This document shows, piece by piece, positions 59,401 to 63,947 of a DNA stretch of 64,000 nt (position 1 is the first letter of the stretch; each line of letters begins with the position of its first letter). This DNA is from Achatina immaculata (taxonomy: Eukaryota; Mollusca; Gastropoda; Stylommatophora; Achatinidae), in assembly GCA_009760885.1 (NCBI GenBank), contig CM019700.1, forward strand, positions 2,092,405 to 2,156,404, read 5' to 3'. The position numbers were made by a program, and so were the translations under genes. Below the pieces are notes generated by a model that saw only the letters and a list, made by a program, of their open reading frames with translations, searched no databases and was not told where the DNA came from.

Positions 59401-61430
59401 CAAAATGTCTTCTTCTGAGTTTCGTGGCTCTAGCTCCAGGCGTCTATATTTAGTGTCAGAATAAATTGTACAGTGTTTTAGAGGTTATGCTCTGCGCCAC
59501 AAAGTATATCTTCCAGTGTAACTCCTTGTGGCCACAGCTGGGTTTGGGCTTCTTGGTACCTGGGGTCAAGGATGCAGGATGTGCCCTGGCTCGCACGTGC
59601 AGTCGGGGATATGTGACAGGCTGGTACAGGTGTGCTCTGGAGTCTGGAGACCTGTCTCGCACGTGAAGTCGGGGATGTGTGGCAGGCTGGTACAGGTGTG
59701 CTCTGGAGTCCGGATGCCTGTCTCGCACGTGCAGTCTGGGATGTGTGACAGGCTGGTACAGGTGTGCTCTGGAGTCCGGATGCCTGTCTCGCACGTGAAG
59801 TCGGGAATGTGTGGCAGGCTGGTACAGGTGTGCTCGCAATTGGCAGTGCCCTGTGCGTAGTCTGAAGATGGCGCTTTGGTTGGCCTCAGAATGTGTATAC
59901 GTTTTTTGGTGGATTTTTTTTCAGTCACTGAGATAGATATTAATGATTATTCTTCTCTGTTTTGCGCCAGCTGTGGCATTTATAATATAAACGATAGATA
60001 CATATAGATAGGTTGCCTCTTGTTTCCTGAGTATTTGGTCAGCCAATCCACAAACGTTATCTCGATTGCCTGACCTTATTTCTGTGATTTTTTTCAGAAA
60101 TACTCATATTATCTACCTTATGGGGCCGAAAGTGAAGTACTCACTGAATGAGATAGCTACCACCGACCCATAGTTGACCGTCTGTGTTAGGGTTGCCGAG
60201 GTATAGACGGTCAAGACCCTTTTCTGCCTTGATACCTGGTCAAGTGAATAGGGATCGAATAAAGAAGGCGAACCTGGTTTTAAATATATACCGAACAGAG
60301 GAGGTGAAGACGCTTCTCCGATGAGGCAGTCAGCGACCCATAGCTGATATGCTAGCGTCAGGGTTAGCGATCCATAGCTGATATGCTAGCGTCAGGGTTA
60401 GCGATCCATAGCTGATATGCTAGCGTCAGGGTTAGCGATCCATAGCTGATATGCTAGCATCAGGGTTAGCGATCCATAGCTGATACGTTAGCGTCAGGGT
60501 TAGCGATCCATAGCTGATACGCTAGCGTCAGGGTTAGCGATCCATAGCTGATATGCTAGCATCAGGGTTAGCGATCCATAGCTGACATGCTAGCGTCAGG
60601 GTTAGCGATTCATAGCTGACCAAGACTCTGTCCCACCTCTCCTTGGTACCCTGAGTAACAGGCCTAGCCTGGGTAACGGGGCAGGGGTCGCCATAGTCCC
60701 CATGGTGGTGGAGTCTGCTAAAGAAGCATTGCAAACCCCCTGCTTTTTAGCTGTACTCTGGGACTGAAAAAGTAGCTGCCATAACCCGCTCCCACGCCTC
60801 AACATCTCTACGGCATCGGCTGCAATTAACGAGAGCTCGCAGTTACAGGGAGTTCGTACAAGTACAAATATCGAACAGAAGTCGAACTTGCAAGGCGTAT
60901 AACAACGGCAGAACAGAAGAAGAAGAAGAAGAAGGTCCACTTTCTGTTTTTTCACGGCATAATCTTAAAAACTGTGCTTTTGATTGGTTTTTGTTGATCT
61001 ACAACTTTTCTTACAACTTTCTCACAGTCTTTCTAATTGTCCAGTATGCACATTACAACTATTCTTATTCTTAGAACTTCTTCACAATCTTTCTGATTTC
61101 CAATATACACATTGCAACTATTCTTATTCTTAGACATTCCTCACAGTCTTTCTAACTGTCAAGTATAAGTGTTACTCCAACATTTCTTAGAACTTCTTCA
61201 GTCTGTCCAGTGCTACAATTTTTTTTTCGGCTATTTTATTTATTAATTGTTTTAGCTGTGCAAGTCTCAGTCCATTATTTCATCTTCCTCCATGACACAG
61301 GTACGATGTCATGGCCACTTTTCAGATGGCGAAGAAAGCTGCCCAGATTCTGTCCAACAACGCCGTGGAGAAGAACCCATTTCAACGAAAACCAAACAGA
61401 AAGAATAAAAATATCTACACCACGGATTAA
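25307..61430 (+). CDS. Nine-exon gene for an unrecognised single-pass membrane protein (joined exons)
   Basis: Joined exons encode about 402 residues in one consistent frame. Codon phase matches at every junction (ends 1,0,1,0,1,2,2,2). Residues 1-28 are a signal peptide-like segment (MARK.., then a leucine-rich core), with AQAQA after it as a plausible cleavage zone. Residues 30-99 form an acidic ectodomain with RGRR (72-75, furin-type R-x-R-R) and an N-D-T sequon at N78. Residues 100-122 are a transmembrane helix followed by KCRQYLRRRKHKR (124-136). The remainder is a hydrophilic tail with a Pro-rich patch and WDPLHNRPFGE (322-332). Topology is inferred as type I. I know no family with this layout. 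Further 5' non-coding exons are likely because exon 1 starts at an acceptor. Confidence 0.82.
25388..25522. repeat. 30-bp minisatellite that contains the exon 1 splice donor
   Basis: Four to five 30-base units of the type AATAGGTAAGTCAATGTTTC start at the last bases of exon 1. GT dinucleotides lie at 25392, 25422, 25452, 25482 and 25512. The first two read ATAG|GTAAG, the fourth ATAA|GTAAGT. The frame from exon 1 stays open until a TAA at 25520-25522. Related units continue after the LINE insertion, at about 26457-26590. Confidence 0.9.
25580..26456 (+). mobile_element. LINE family B, best preserved copy, 5' truncated
   Basis: Encodes the catalytic YADD region (NNLRYADDTVLITENQQ), then after one stop at about 25701 an uninterrupted 239-residue stretch (25711-26430) with FKYLGAVITS, LLYGSESWTIG and a GRPRE tail, ending in (TGATGA)n. 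Flanked by the 10-bp duplication AAATCAATGT (25570-25579 and 26457-26466). It inserted into the 30-bp minisatellite in intron 1. Confidence 0.92.
26590..27160. other. Intron 1 remainder, no feature
   Basis: AT-rich. A short inverted repeat, GACTGTAG-T-CTACAGTC, lies near 26807. No ORF is supported. Confidence 0.5.
27165..27262. repeat. (ACT)n microsatellite
   Basis: About 30 ACT/GCT triplets, roughly 85 bp upstream of exon 2. Confidence 0.95.
27347..27534 (+). CDS. Exon 2: acidic ectodomain
   Basis: Acceptor TATATTCCAG ends at 27346. The first two bases complete GAG (Glu29) with exon 1. It encodes 62 residues, KCCAQAQALP.. to ..WQKIE, with an acidic patch (DNDEGTTSEED), the dibasic furin-type SRGRRS and the sequon NDT. 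The donor is GAA|GTAACT, ending in phase 0 and matching exon 3. An alternative weaker donor (GCAG|GTCAAC at 27485) would break the frame with exon 3. Confidence 0.78.
27610..27995 (+). mobile_element. LINE family C, 3' end
   Basis: Nearly the same as 36670-37036: ATATTTTGGCCAAAC, then codons for LLAEMQMKPLTAIIEERRWRW with a WLGHVLR-like motif, ending in (GA)n at 27953-27995. One or more indels. 5' truncated. Confidence 0.85.
28000..29290. other. Intron 2 segment without genes
   Basis: It contains three copies of a roughly 41-bp unit at 28480-28603 (GTGATCAGCCATAGACAGAC), poly-T at about 28867 and a C-run at 28985-28998. No coding evidence. Confidence 0.5.
28480..28603. repeat. About 41-bp tandem repeat (3 copies)
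   Basis: Units carry CTGTGATCAGCCATA and CAGACCCTGTAAGAAATCAA. Confidence 0.9.
29294..30589 (+). mobile_element. Full-length mariner transposon with a broken transposase
   Basis: Length 1296 bp, as expected for mariner. The left end CAAGGTCCGACAATTAAGTA and the right end are inverted repeats of about 27 bp, flanked by TA at 29292-29293 and 30590-30591. The transposase relic starts at 29480 (MEQKANIKFHL) and keeps the helix-turn-helix part, EDETWIF, HDNAPAH and YSPDLSPCDYFLF. These supply the acidic residues of the mariner D,D34D catalytic set. Several stops and frameshifts (for example near 29555, 29607 and 29870) make it inactive. Intact TIRs mean it could still be moved in trans. Confidence 0.93.
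30592..30985. other. No recognised gene
   Basis: Intronic AT-rich sequence. Confidence 0.4.
30990..32945 (+). mobile_element. LINE family A (outer copy), interrupted by another family A copy
   Basis: RT begins near 31012 and reaches the LAFIDY motif at about 31206. After the nested copy it resumes at 31852 as YSKAFDYVQHQKLWEI, then RQGCILSPYLFN, CVDDTLLLS (catalytic box with V for A), and ends GRPRRRWLQDIVDDLQM with an (ATGA)n tail at 32930-32945. In-frame stops (near 32328 and 32485) inactivate it. Confidence 0.9.
31207..31851 (+). mobile_element. LINE family A copy nested inside family A
   Basis: 5' truncated insertion starting at the KGMEKLIMSV region and ending in (TGAA)n. Flanked by GACTAT (31201-31206) and GACTAC (31852-31857), a short target duplication. 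The nested copy keeps a long open segment (31217-31640) and then a frameshift. Confidence 0.85.
32950..33489. other. No recognised gene
   Basis: It contains a block (about 33382-33480, GTCCTAAAAAGTATAACCAA..) that resembles 35148-35240 on the other side of the B/D composite. Confidence 0.45.
33490..35135 (-). mobile_element. LINE family B (reverse) interrupted by a family D fragment
   Basis: The reverse-strand B copy begins with its (ATC)n-side tail at 33497, runs to about 33940, then resumes at 34766 through 35135 (AENQQDLQNLLDKVAKESEQ side). The B sequence around 33898-33938 is repeated at 34765-34804 with a few differences. The interruption is therefore either flanked by an unusually long duplication or is a recombination product. 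Confidence 0.8.
33945..34760 (+). mobile_element. LINE family D fragment inserted in family B
   Basis: Close copy of 13420-14270. Same start (ATAGCATACACCGACATTCA), same early stop after GKTGID, same deletion between the catalytic region and the C-terminal part. It lacks the 3' tail and ends inside GCCCGCCGAAAAC. In place of the long (AT)n it has only a short AT run near 34578. Confidence 0.85.
35293..35324. repeat. (GT)n microsatellite
   Basis: About 14 GT dinucleotides with one interruption. Confidence 0.9.
35690..37036 (+). mobile_element. LINE family C, longest reverse transcriptase in the window
   Basis: Ordered RT motifs: KEQAGFRKGRSYIDHI, YALFIDFEKTFDSVN (35920-35955), RVKQGCVLSPTLF, LEDLDFADNICLL (the catalytic FADD box with N in place of the second D), YLGSRV, YGSEYWKITKTI, WLGHVLRM and a GRPKETWRR tail, ending in (GA)n at 37003-37036. 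A frameshift near 36050, a stop at about 36413 and another frameshift near 36825 make it inactive. The 5' end is missing. Confidence 0.9.
37073..37355 (+). other. Unrecognised 80-residue ORF followed by a (CATAA)n run
   Basis: An open frame 37073-37315 (MNRADIVTRLRDPERTEDFE..) is followed by (CATAACATAA)n at 37320-37355. The short-repeat ending resembles the LINE tails in this window, so it may be the end of a retroelement rather than a gene. No splice or domain support. Confidence 0.3.
37680..37870. repeat. G-rich diverged tandem repeat with a G-quadruplex motif
   Basis: Diverged units like GGGGGTCCATGAACGGTCAT. Within it 37762-37789 reads as G-runs separated by T or AA, a canonical quadruplex pattern on the + strand. 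Confidence 0.65.
37955..38110. repeat. (GA)n-rich polypurine stretch
   Basis: GA and GACA units, then GAATGAATGAATGA at 38110. No LINE body adjoins it. Confidence 0.85.
38111..38712. other. No recognised gene
   Basis: Intronic sequence, nothing supported. Confidence 0.4.
38713..39120. repeat. Degenerate 26-28-bp minisatellite
   Basis: Units around ACAGATAGAGAGACAATAGA with TTGTAG or TAGTAG. The Ser/Leu-rich minus-strand ORFs are artefacts of this repeat. Confidence 0.85.
39121..39500. other. No recognised gene
   Basis: Intronic; a T-run near 39430. Confidence 0.4.
39507..39574. repeat. (ACT)n microsatellite
   Basis: About 22 uninterrupted ACT triplets in intron 2. Confidence 0.95.
39713..39776. 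repeat. Short 15-16-bp tandem repeat next to exon 3
   Basis: Four units like GATAACAAAATGAAT end about 20 bp before the exon 3 acceptor, so they occupy the zone where the branch point would lie. Confidence 0.75.
39798..39996 (+). CDS. Exon 3: transmembrane segment
   Basis: Acceptor GTGTCTCCAG, phase 0. It encodes 66 residues: EFYSDNNN, then a hydrophobic helix MAMFCVLPIMVLIYGGCSAI, then KCRQYLRRRKHKR and an acidic/serine segment (EEDSESLTSG). The donor AAAG|GTGAGA leaves phase 1, which matches exon 4. Cysteines flank both ends of the helix (C103, C115, C121, C125), a pattern compatible with palmitoylation at the inner face. Confidence 0.88.
40089..40670 (+). mobile_element. 0.58-kb composite repeat containing a family A LINE end
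   Basis: Flanked by the 19-bp direct repeat GTTCTCAGTTCAAGTTTAC (40070-40088 and 40671-40689). The left 160 bp are unrelated to LINE A. The centre matches the LINE A 3' end but with a (TTA)n run in the middle, and the last 90 bp are again different. The same composite lies after exon 5a and exon 5b. Confidence 0.8.
40745..41030 (-). mobile_element. tRNA-headed SINE, reverse strand
   Basis: Reading leftward from about 41025, the reverse strand has a tRNA-like A box (GGTTAGCTGAG) and B box (CAGGTTCAAGTCTC), followed by a body of about 200 bp. Similar TGAC-AAAAAGG words at both ends may be the target duplication. Confidence 0.65.
41031..41555. other. No recognised gene
   Basis: Intron 3 sequence. 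A 93-residue ORF at 41174-41455 has no recognisable motif and no splice context linking it to the gene. Confidence 0.4.
41559..41650. repeat. 23-bp tandem repeat (4 copies)
   Basis: Units of AACTGATGGAATACATCAAT type. Confidence 0.85.
41790..41950. repeat. 27-bp minisatellite (6 copies)
   Basis: Units TCTAGAGGACAGTGTGAAGA plus seven bases. The 27-bp period keeps frames open on both strands, so the ORFs here are artefacts. Confidence 0.95.
42270..42335. repeat. Alternating purine-pyrimidine tract (CCCA, CG, CA)
   Basis: (CCCA)n followed by a (CG)n core at about 42302-42316 and (CA)n. The CG core is a classic Z-DNA-prone sequence. Confidence 0.85.
42405..44455. repeat. Repeat-dense intron block: about 150-bp tandem units and direct repeats
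   Basis: About four units with a 150-158-bp period (GGACTTAAACGGCA at about 42730, 42886 and 43039) occupy 42580-43130. A roughly 120-bp block, GATTATCTCCTTTAGACCAT.., occurs at 43710 and again at 44223, and AGATTGTAAGTCAT..GCTCCAGG occurs at 43553 and 44346. AT runs lie at 43636-43710 and 44438-44460. A perfect 16-bp palindrome lies at 43187-43202. Its transposon class is not clear. Confidence 0.6.
44512..44693 (+). CDS. Exon 4: cytoplasmic tail segment
   Basis: Acceptor TTCTTTAACCCTCTTAG, strong pyrimidine tract. The first two bases complete Gly158 with exon 3. It encodes 60 residues from LGMSKDGPVSHISQGWTGF to VAAAEALAQ, with a Ser-rich SSSSPLPW patch. The donor CAA|GTATGT ends in phase 0, as exon 5 requires. 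No known domain. Confidence 0.85.
44694..45264. other. Start of intron 4, no feature
   Basis: No repeat or gene recognised. Confidence 0.4.
45275..45697 (+). mobile_element. LINE family A, short 3' copy with clear target duplication
   Basis: 423-bp insertion with one frame covering CETWTLNKTAEKHINTFE to EAKFRKGHSNE and ending in (TGAA)n. Flanked by ATATGAAGTA (45265-45274 and 45698-45707). Apparently recent. Confidence 0.92.
45708..47330 (-). mobile_element. LINE reverse transcriptase relic, reverse strand, split by a Tc1 element
   Basis: On the minus strand 45745-45990 reads VHKFKYLGT-like and an ADNTVLTA-like catalytic region. 46965-47330 reads the finger region (CVLLIDYTKAFN near 47060). 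The centre is occupied by a Tc1 relic. The distal part is included in the 1.5-kb duplication from 47223. Confidence 0.7.
46130..46963 (-). mobile_element. Tc1-like transposase relic
   Basis: Reverse-strand translation gives RIWFSDESFFLL (first catalytic D), HQDNA with a stop just after (second D), and MNPTEHLWNELNRQ (catalytic E), in the order of Tc1-type DDE transposases. It ends RSLIQARGDHTPY at 46283. The N-terminal DNA-binding half is missing and stops are present. No TIR pair was found. Confidence 0.85.
47499..47607 (+). CDS. Exon 5a: cytoplasmic tail segment
   Basis: Acceptor CAAACTATTTCAG, phase 0. It encodes TRHVDNPNSSRAGYVKDR.. to ..HGRPQE (36 residues) plus one base, with donor GAAG|GTGCGT. 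The 109-bp length is not a multiple of three. It resembles exon 5b at 49035-49143 in all but one base (Val versus Asp at the fourth codon). Only one of the pair can be used in the frame that reaches exon 6. Confidence 0.85.
47608..48168 (+). mobile_element. Composite LINE-A-containing repeat after exon 5a
   Basis: Same composite as 40089-40670, starting a few bases after the exon 5a donor. It includes the (TTA)n interruption at about 47851-47880. Confidence 0.75.
48361..48759. repeat. 29-bp minisatellite, first array (about 14 copies)
   Basis: Units GTATACAACCATGTAACACT plus GATTACCAC. Truncated at the duplication junction. Confidence 0.95.
49035..49143 (+). CDS. Exon 5b: near-identical second copy of exon 5
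   Basis: Same acceptor, length, phase and donor as exon 5a, with codon GAC in place of GTC at the fourth residue (Asp for Val). Including both copies would shift the frame and run into a stop, so use must be mutually exclusive. The alternative is that the duplication is an assembly artefact or a heterozygous allele. Confidence 0.7.
49144..49707 (+). mobile_element. Composite LINE-A-containing repeat after exon 5b
   Basis: Copy of 47608-48168 carried by the duplication, slightly longer. It keeps the CAGAGTACAGAGATTAG stretch also present at 40636, which is shortened in unit 1. Confidence 0.75.
49906..50745. repeat. 29-bp minisatellite, second array (about 29 copies)
   Basis: Continues beyond the duplicated part with variant units such as ACTGCCATGTAGCA. 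Short higher-order blocks recur around 50350-50700. Confidence 0.95.
50818..50918. repeat. 30-bp tandem repeat (3 copies)
   Basis: Units AAATGCTGTAAACACCAGTA plus AGCTGAGGGA. Confidence 0.9.
50919..51481. other. End of intron 5, no feature
   Basis: No repeat family recognised. Confidence 0.4.
51482..51587 (+). CDS. Exon 6: proline-rich tail segment
   Basis: Acceptor GAACATTCAG. The first two bases complete Gly255 with exon 5. It encodes DRQQVQPPPPVKGVAPQVFE.. to ..ANLADYAIN with two bases left, donor AACAG|GTAAGT. The QPPPPV stretch could bind SH3 or WW domains; that is inference only. Confidence 0.87.
51628..51805. repeat. 45-bp minisatellite (4 copies) just after exon 6
   Basis: Units GACTATAGCAGTATATGGGT plus TACCAGGTGTGTGGCGG and further bases. 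They begin about 40 bp into intron 6. Each has a weak donor-like CAG|GTGTGT. Confidence 0.95.
51806..52700. other. Intron 6, no feature
   Basis: No ORF or repeat supported; an A-run at 52505-52516. Confidence 0.4.
52702..53472 (+). mobile_element. Internally deleted mariner with long inverted ends
   Basis: About 80-bp imperfect terminal inverted repeats: the left starts CGAGTCGTACCGAAAGTCGT, and the right read inversely starts CGAGGGTCATACCGAAAGTC. TA precedes the left end (52700-52701); the right flank is TT. Inside, 52850-53250 encodes the N-terminal paired helix-turn-helix part of a mariner transposase (GASSVRRWVKHFKDRNTSIQ, RSGRPRTAS), which then jumps to the end without the D,D34D core. 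Non-autonomous. Confidence 0.82.
53500..53870 (+). repeat. Dispersed repeat R1, copy in intron 6
   Basis: Ordered blocks shared with 8290-8640 and 60300-60935: ACACTGGCGTCAGGGTTGG, ATAGCTGACCAAGACCCTGT, GGGCAGGGATCGC, TGCCATAACC, and CATCTGCTGCAAAGATCACC. Confidence 0.75.
53861..54050. repeat. 97-bp tandem repeat (2 copies)
   Basis: AATGGTAGCAGGTCTGAGTG at 53861 recurs at 53958 with the following 80 bases. Confidence 0.9.
54172..54261 (+). CDS. Exon 7: cytoplasmic tail segment
   Basis: Acceptor GTCTTTATTCTAG. It encodes SSAAKATDYSRFSDSRPIEI.. to ..SADPNL with two bases left, donor CTGAG|GTAAAT. A Tyr/Ser-rich stretch (TDYSRFSDS) could be phosphorylated. Phase fits both neighbours. Confidence 0.87.
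54428..54451. repeat. Poly-C run (about 21-22 C)
   Basis: Homopolymer C run, prone to sequencing-length error. Confidence 0.9.
54690..55160 (+). mobile_element. LINE 3' ends, family E with (ATG)n tail
   Basis: 54690-54830 resembles a LINE tail (SHWTDQVPW end). 54880-55130 is family E (RRRIGNAIWNGHTLRTPDTS, IARQPLTWNPQ), closing in (ATG)n at 55136-55160. It may be a single element of about 470 bp. Frames broken after 55010. Confidence 0.75.
55161..55508. other. Intron 7, no feature
   Basis: Nothing supported. Confidence 0.4.
55510..56275. repeat. 24-bp minisatellite with 48-bp higher order (about 32 copies)
   Basis: Units TTAATACTTGGCAGAAGTTC alternate with TTAATGCTTGGAAGAAGCTC. The alternation gives a 48-bp higher-order period over much of the array. 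The long minus-strand ORFs are artefacts. Confidence 0.93.
56341..56420. repeat. (GATA)n microsatellite
   Basis: About 18 GATA units. Confidence 0.97.
56500..57825. repeat. 1.3-kb polypurine (GA-rich) tract, two copies of about 0.61 kb
   Basis: Almost only A and G on the + strand, with short (CA)n breaks at about 56500-56520, 57110-57138 and 57720. The ordered words after each (CA)n (GGGAGACATAGAG.., GAGTGAGAG.., GAGGAAAAAAGA..) recur about 612 bp apart, so it is a duplicated block. Spurious Ser/Leu minus-strand and Glu/Lys/Arg plus-strand ORFs come from it. Confidence 0.92.
57826..58902. other. Rest of intron 7, no gene
   Basis: It includes a C-run at 58040-58048 and (ATTG)n at 58794-58828. 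A 58355-58600 stretch with open frames on both strands looks like a repeat fragment; no family is recognised. Confidence 0.45.
58903..59022 (+). CDS. Exon 8: cytoplasmic tail segment
   Basis: Acceptor TTTTTTTTTCCCACAG, a very strong pyrimidine tract. It encodes VWDPLHNRPFGEQGLSRDPK.. to ..VQEMKEELLA with two bases left, donor GCCAG|GTACAA. WDPLHNRPFGE looks like a conserved linear motif. EMKEELLA with the start of exon 9 suggests a helix. Confidence 0.87.
59086..59271. mobile_element. Probable hAT-type MITE
   Basis: The left end CAGCGGTTCCCTAAA and the right end TTTGGGAACTGCTG are near-perfect inverted repeats. No convincing 8-bp duplication. Confidence 0.55.
59272..59585. other. Intron 8, no feature
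   Basis: Nothing supported. Confidence 0.4.
59588..59840. repeat. 66-bp minisatellite (about 4 copies)
   Basis: Units with CTCGCACGTGAAGTCGGG, GGCAGGCTGGTACAGGTGTG and CTCTGGAGTC. The 22-residue periodic ORFs on both strands are artefacts. Confidence 0.93.
60110..60935 (+). repeat. Dispersed repeat R1, copy with (GAA)n tail
   Basis: Contains the R1 blocks (CTGACCAAGACTCTGTCCCA, GGGGCAGGGGTCGC, TGCCATAACC, GGCATCGGCTGCAAT) and ends AACGGCAGAACAGAAGAAG.. at 60905-60935. Part of it is expanded as a minisatellite. Confidence 0.75.
60332..60612. repeat. 34-bp minisatellite within R1 (about 8 copies)
   Basis: Units GCGATCCATAGCTGATATGC plus TAGCGTCAGGGTTA. The unit equals the R1 segment that is single-copy near 8325-8360 and 53545-53580. 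Confidence 0.95.
60936..61300. other. End of intron 8
   Basis: A diverged repeat of about 60-65 bp (TTCTTAGAACTTCTTCACA, CAGTCTTTCTAAT) recurs three to four times at 60998-61205. No gene. Confidence 0.55.
61301..61430 (+). CDS. Exon 9: terminal coding exon
   Basis: Acceptor CTTCCTCCATGACACAG. The first base completes Arg360. It encodes YDVMATFQMAKKAAQILSNN.. and a basic C-terminus (FQRKPNRKNKN) ending IYTTD and TAA at 61428-61430. The basic tail may act as a nuclear or membrane-binding signal; inference only. Confidence 0.87.
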
Positions 61431-61693
61431 CAAACCTCCAGAATACTGGCGTAGAGTACTTCAGTTAATTGACCATTTATCTTCTTATTTACGAGTATAT
61501 AGTTCTTTTTTGTTAATACATGCCACGGGAACTTGATTATCAGTTATAAATTGCTGGTAGCGTTGTCAAAAGTAATCTCATTGTCGTTGCCTGCTAGATT
61601 AACTCTTTCACGCCACAACAGCACTGGCAGTGTTGGTAGATCTTACACTCCTGTGTAAATCAATGCTGAGAGTGATATGTAGTCATGTCTAAA

Positions 61694-61699
61694 AATAAA
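61694..61699 (+). promoter_or_regulatory. Candidate poly(A) signal AATAAA
   Basis: First AATAAA after the stop codon, 264 bases downstream, giving a 3' UTR of about 0.28 kb if used. Confidence 0.5.
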
Positions 61700-61807
61700 A
61701 TGAAAAGTAGCACATTCCGGACCAAACCCATGCTTCTAAGTAATAGAGAAGCTTCTTCCCAGTTTCTTTCTATCAAAATTTCTCATCAAAGTTTATTCCA
61801 GCAGAGC

Positions 61808-62854
61808 CCGCTGCTGCCGAGATTCTTTAGCTGCCGTGTGTGAGGTGAAACTCCTCTCGGCCAATGAAGAAAATGCGATTAGGGTTGCCGTGCGGCGCTG
61901 CTCTGAAAAGGTGAAGGAAAGGATTAAGTGAAGTAAACGGTAGTCTCGAGGTCAGAGCTACTCAAATCACAGCACCTCTCCTCTAGTCCGGCAACGTCCT
62001 ATATATAACCCATACTGGGGCAGATTGACTAAACCGACTTAACTCAGGGGTTAAACTAAGACTCTGCAGGCGAGATTCTTCGGCTGCCGCACGTGGAGTG
62101 AAACTCCTCCCGGTCAATGAAGAAAATGCGATTAGGGTTGCCGTGCGGCGCCGCTGTGAAAAGGTGATGGAAAAGATAAAGTGAAGTTTATTCGGTATTT
62201 CCAGTAGTCTCGCGGCGAGAGCTACTCATACCAAGGCACCTCTGCTCTAGAGGCCTGCCACGTCCGATATACACCCATACTGGTGAAATAACCCTAAACC
62301 GACTTAACACAGGGATGAAAATTGAGACTACTCATATCACGGTACCTCCACTCTAGAGGTCGGTCAAGTCCTAAATACGCCTATACCAGGATAATACGCC
62401 TAAACCGGCTTAACCAAGGGGTGAAACTTACTAACGTCGAGGATTCGTCCTACTGGTCATAAGCTCCGTCCTGGTCACAACTAGGAAGGGTAGTGGCCAC
62501 GACCACAAAATGCTGAAGTCGGAGACACTAGACCAGTGCAGTCTAGACAGGCAACCACCTCTCACACGGCGGGGATATATTGATATCCAAAACATGTCGA
62601 GTTTTTCCGGTGAGAAAGTCCAATTCTAGATTAAACTAGTGAAATGAAAACCACGGTGTCACGCAATGCCGCTTCTGTGACCCACCGAGAATACAGACCC
62701 AAGCCTTGCGATACTCTGAACCTCTTGTGGTCCTCTCTGGGATCTCTTGTGGTCCTCTCGGGGACCTTAGGAGGACCATAGGATCACAGGAGTAAATTTA
62801 GTAGGATCACGGGTCGGTCTTGGTGGTAGATGCGAACGAAGAAGAAGAAGATTT
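61808..62854 (+). mobile_element. 1.05-kb retroelement with about 250-bp monomers and (GAA)n tail
   Basis: Flanked by the 9-bp duplication CAGCAGAGC (61799-61807 and 62855-62863) and ending in (GAA)n. The left half has two 253-bp monomers (AGCTGCCGTG.., AAGAAAATGCGATTAGGGTT, CTACTCA, CTCTAGA, ACCGACTTAAC) and a partial third. No coding potential. Monomer arrays at the 5' end resemble LINE promoter regions; the identity of the family is unknown. Confidence 0.65.
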
Positions 62855-62863
62855 CAGCAGAGC

Positions 62864-63940
62864 AGGGCATTTAAATCGGAAGTGAAAGAGTTAATGTTTC
62901 TTGAAAAAAATAAGCAGTGAAAACAGAAGAAGAATACTTGACACACAACAACGCTTGGAAAGGCAAGTAGGTAATCAAGAACAAATGTATAACTTCGGAT
63001 AGACAGAGGGTGAGTAAGAATCAGAGGTAGATGAAGCAATGACAGGACTGGAAGAAAAAGTTAAGAAAAACATGATAAACCAATATACAGAAAAAATAAG
63101 AGAAAGGAAGTAGATGTCTCAAATGTGTGTGTTAGTAATTGGTAGTAAATAGAGACATCTACAGAGGAGTTTTTTCACTGTAAAGTTTTACGCCACTAAT
63201 TGATGAATTTTTCCTTTGTTTCTTAACTTTATAGAACTTTAAACATTAAAAATTCCTTTTCTTGTGCGTCTCATTACAAAAGAACTATCAGCGATTAAGC
63301 TTTGATTAAAAAGAGAAGATGAAATAATCTTTTTAATCATAGCCGCTTTTTAAATCTTTCTCTGCTTGGAGGACAACAATCAGCAGAACATTCAACACTT
63401 GGCGTTTTCTACAAGAGTCGACGAAATAGATGAATTAGTTCTTTATTTTGTATTTAAGAAGGTAAATGTACTAGTAACTGTAACTTTAAAAAGGGGGCGT
63501 AGCTCTGTTGCTGGTCCAGGGGAACGTCCTCATAACACTCGGGGTATGGCCATACGTGTTCGGCCCTTGACATCAGGATTTCCTTCAGCGTTTTTTAGAG
63601 AGATGTCTCCAATGTTCTGTTGACTGTGTGCTGCGCCGTGATCTAGCATTTAGTTGATTTTTACAACCAGTGCCCTTGGCTACAAGTAATGGACTAGTAT
63701 TGTTTCCTGGACCGCTGTGGGTATGATGAATTTACCTGCTGCATCTGACAGTTTTCCCCCCCAAAAAAGAAATCCAGGAATAAAACTGAAAAATAGACGC
63801 GCTTGGGGGGAGGAGAGGAGGGGGAACTAGCGTAGTTTCCTTGCTTTTTAGGCCATTGTCGTGCCATTGGGTTTTAGCGAGTGCTGTATTTTGTCTTGAT
63901 TTGTCGGCACACAAGAAGGTTATGTAGAAATTATCATTCG
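62864..63940. other. No recognised gene
   Basis: AT-rich. ORFs here have no motif or splice context. Confidence 0.4.
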
Positions 63941-63947
63941 CTACTGG

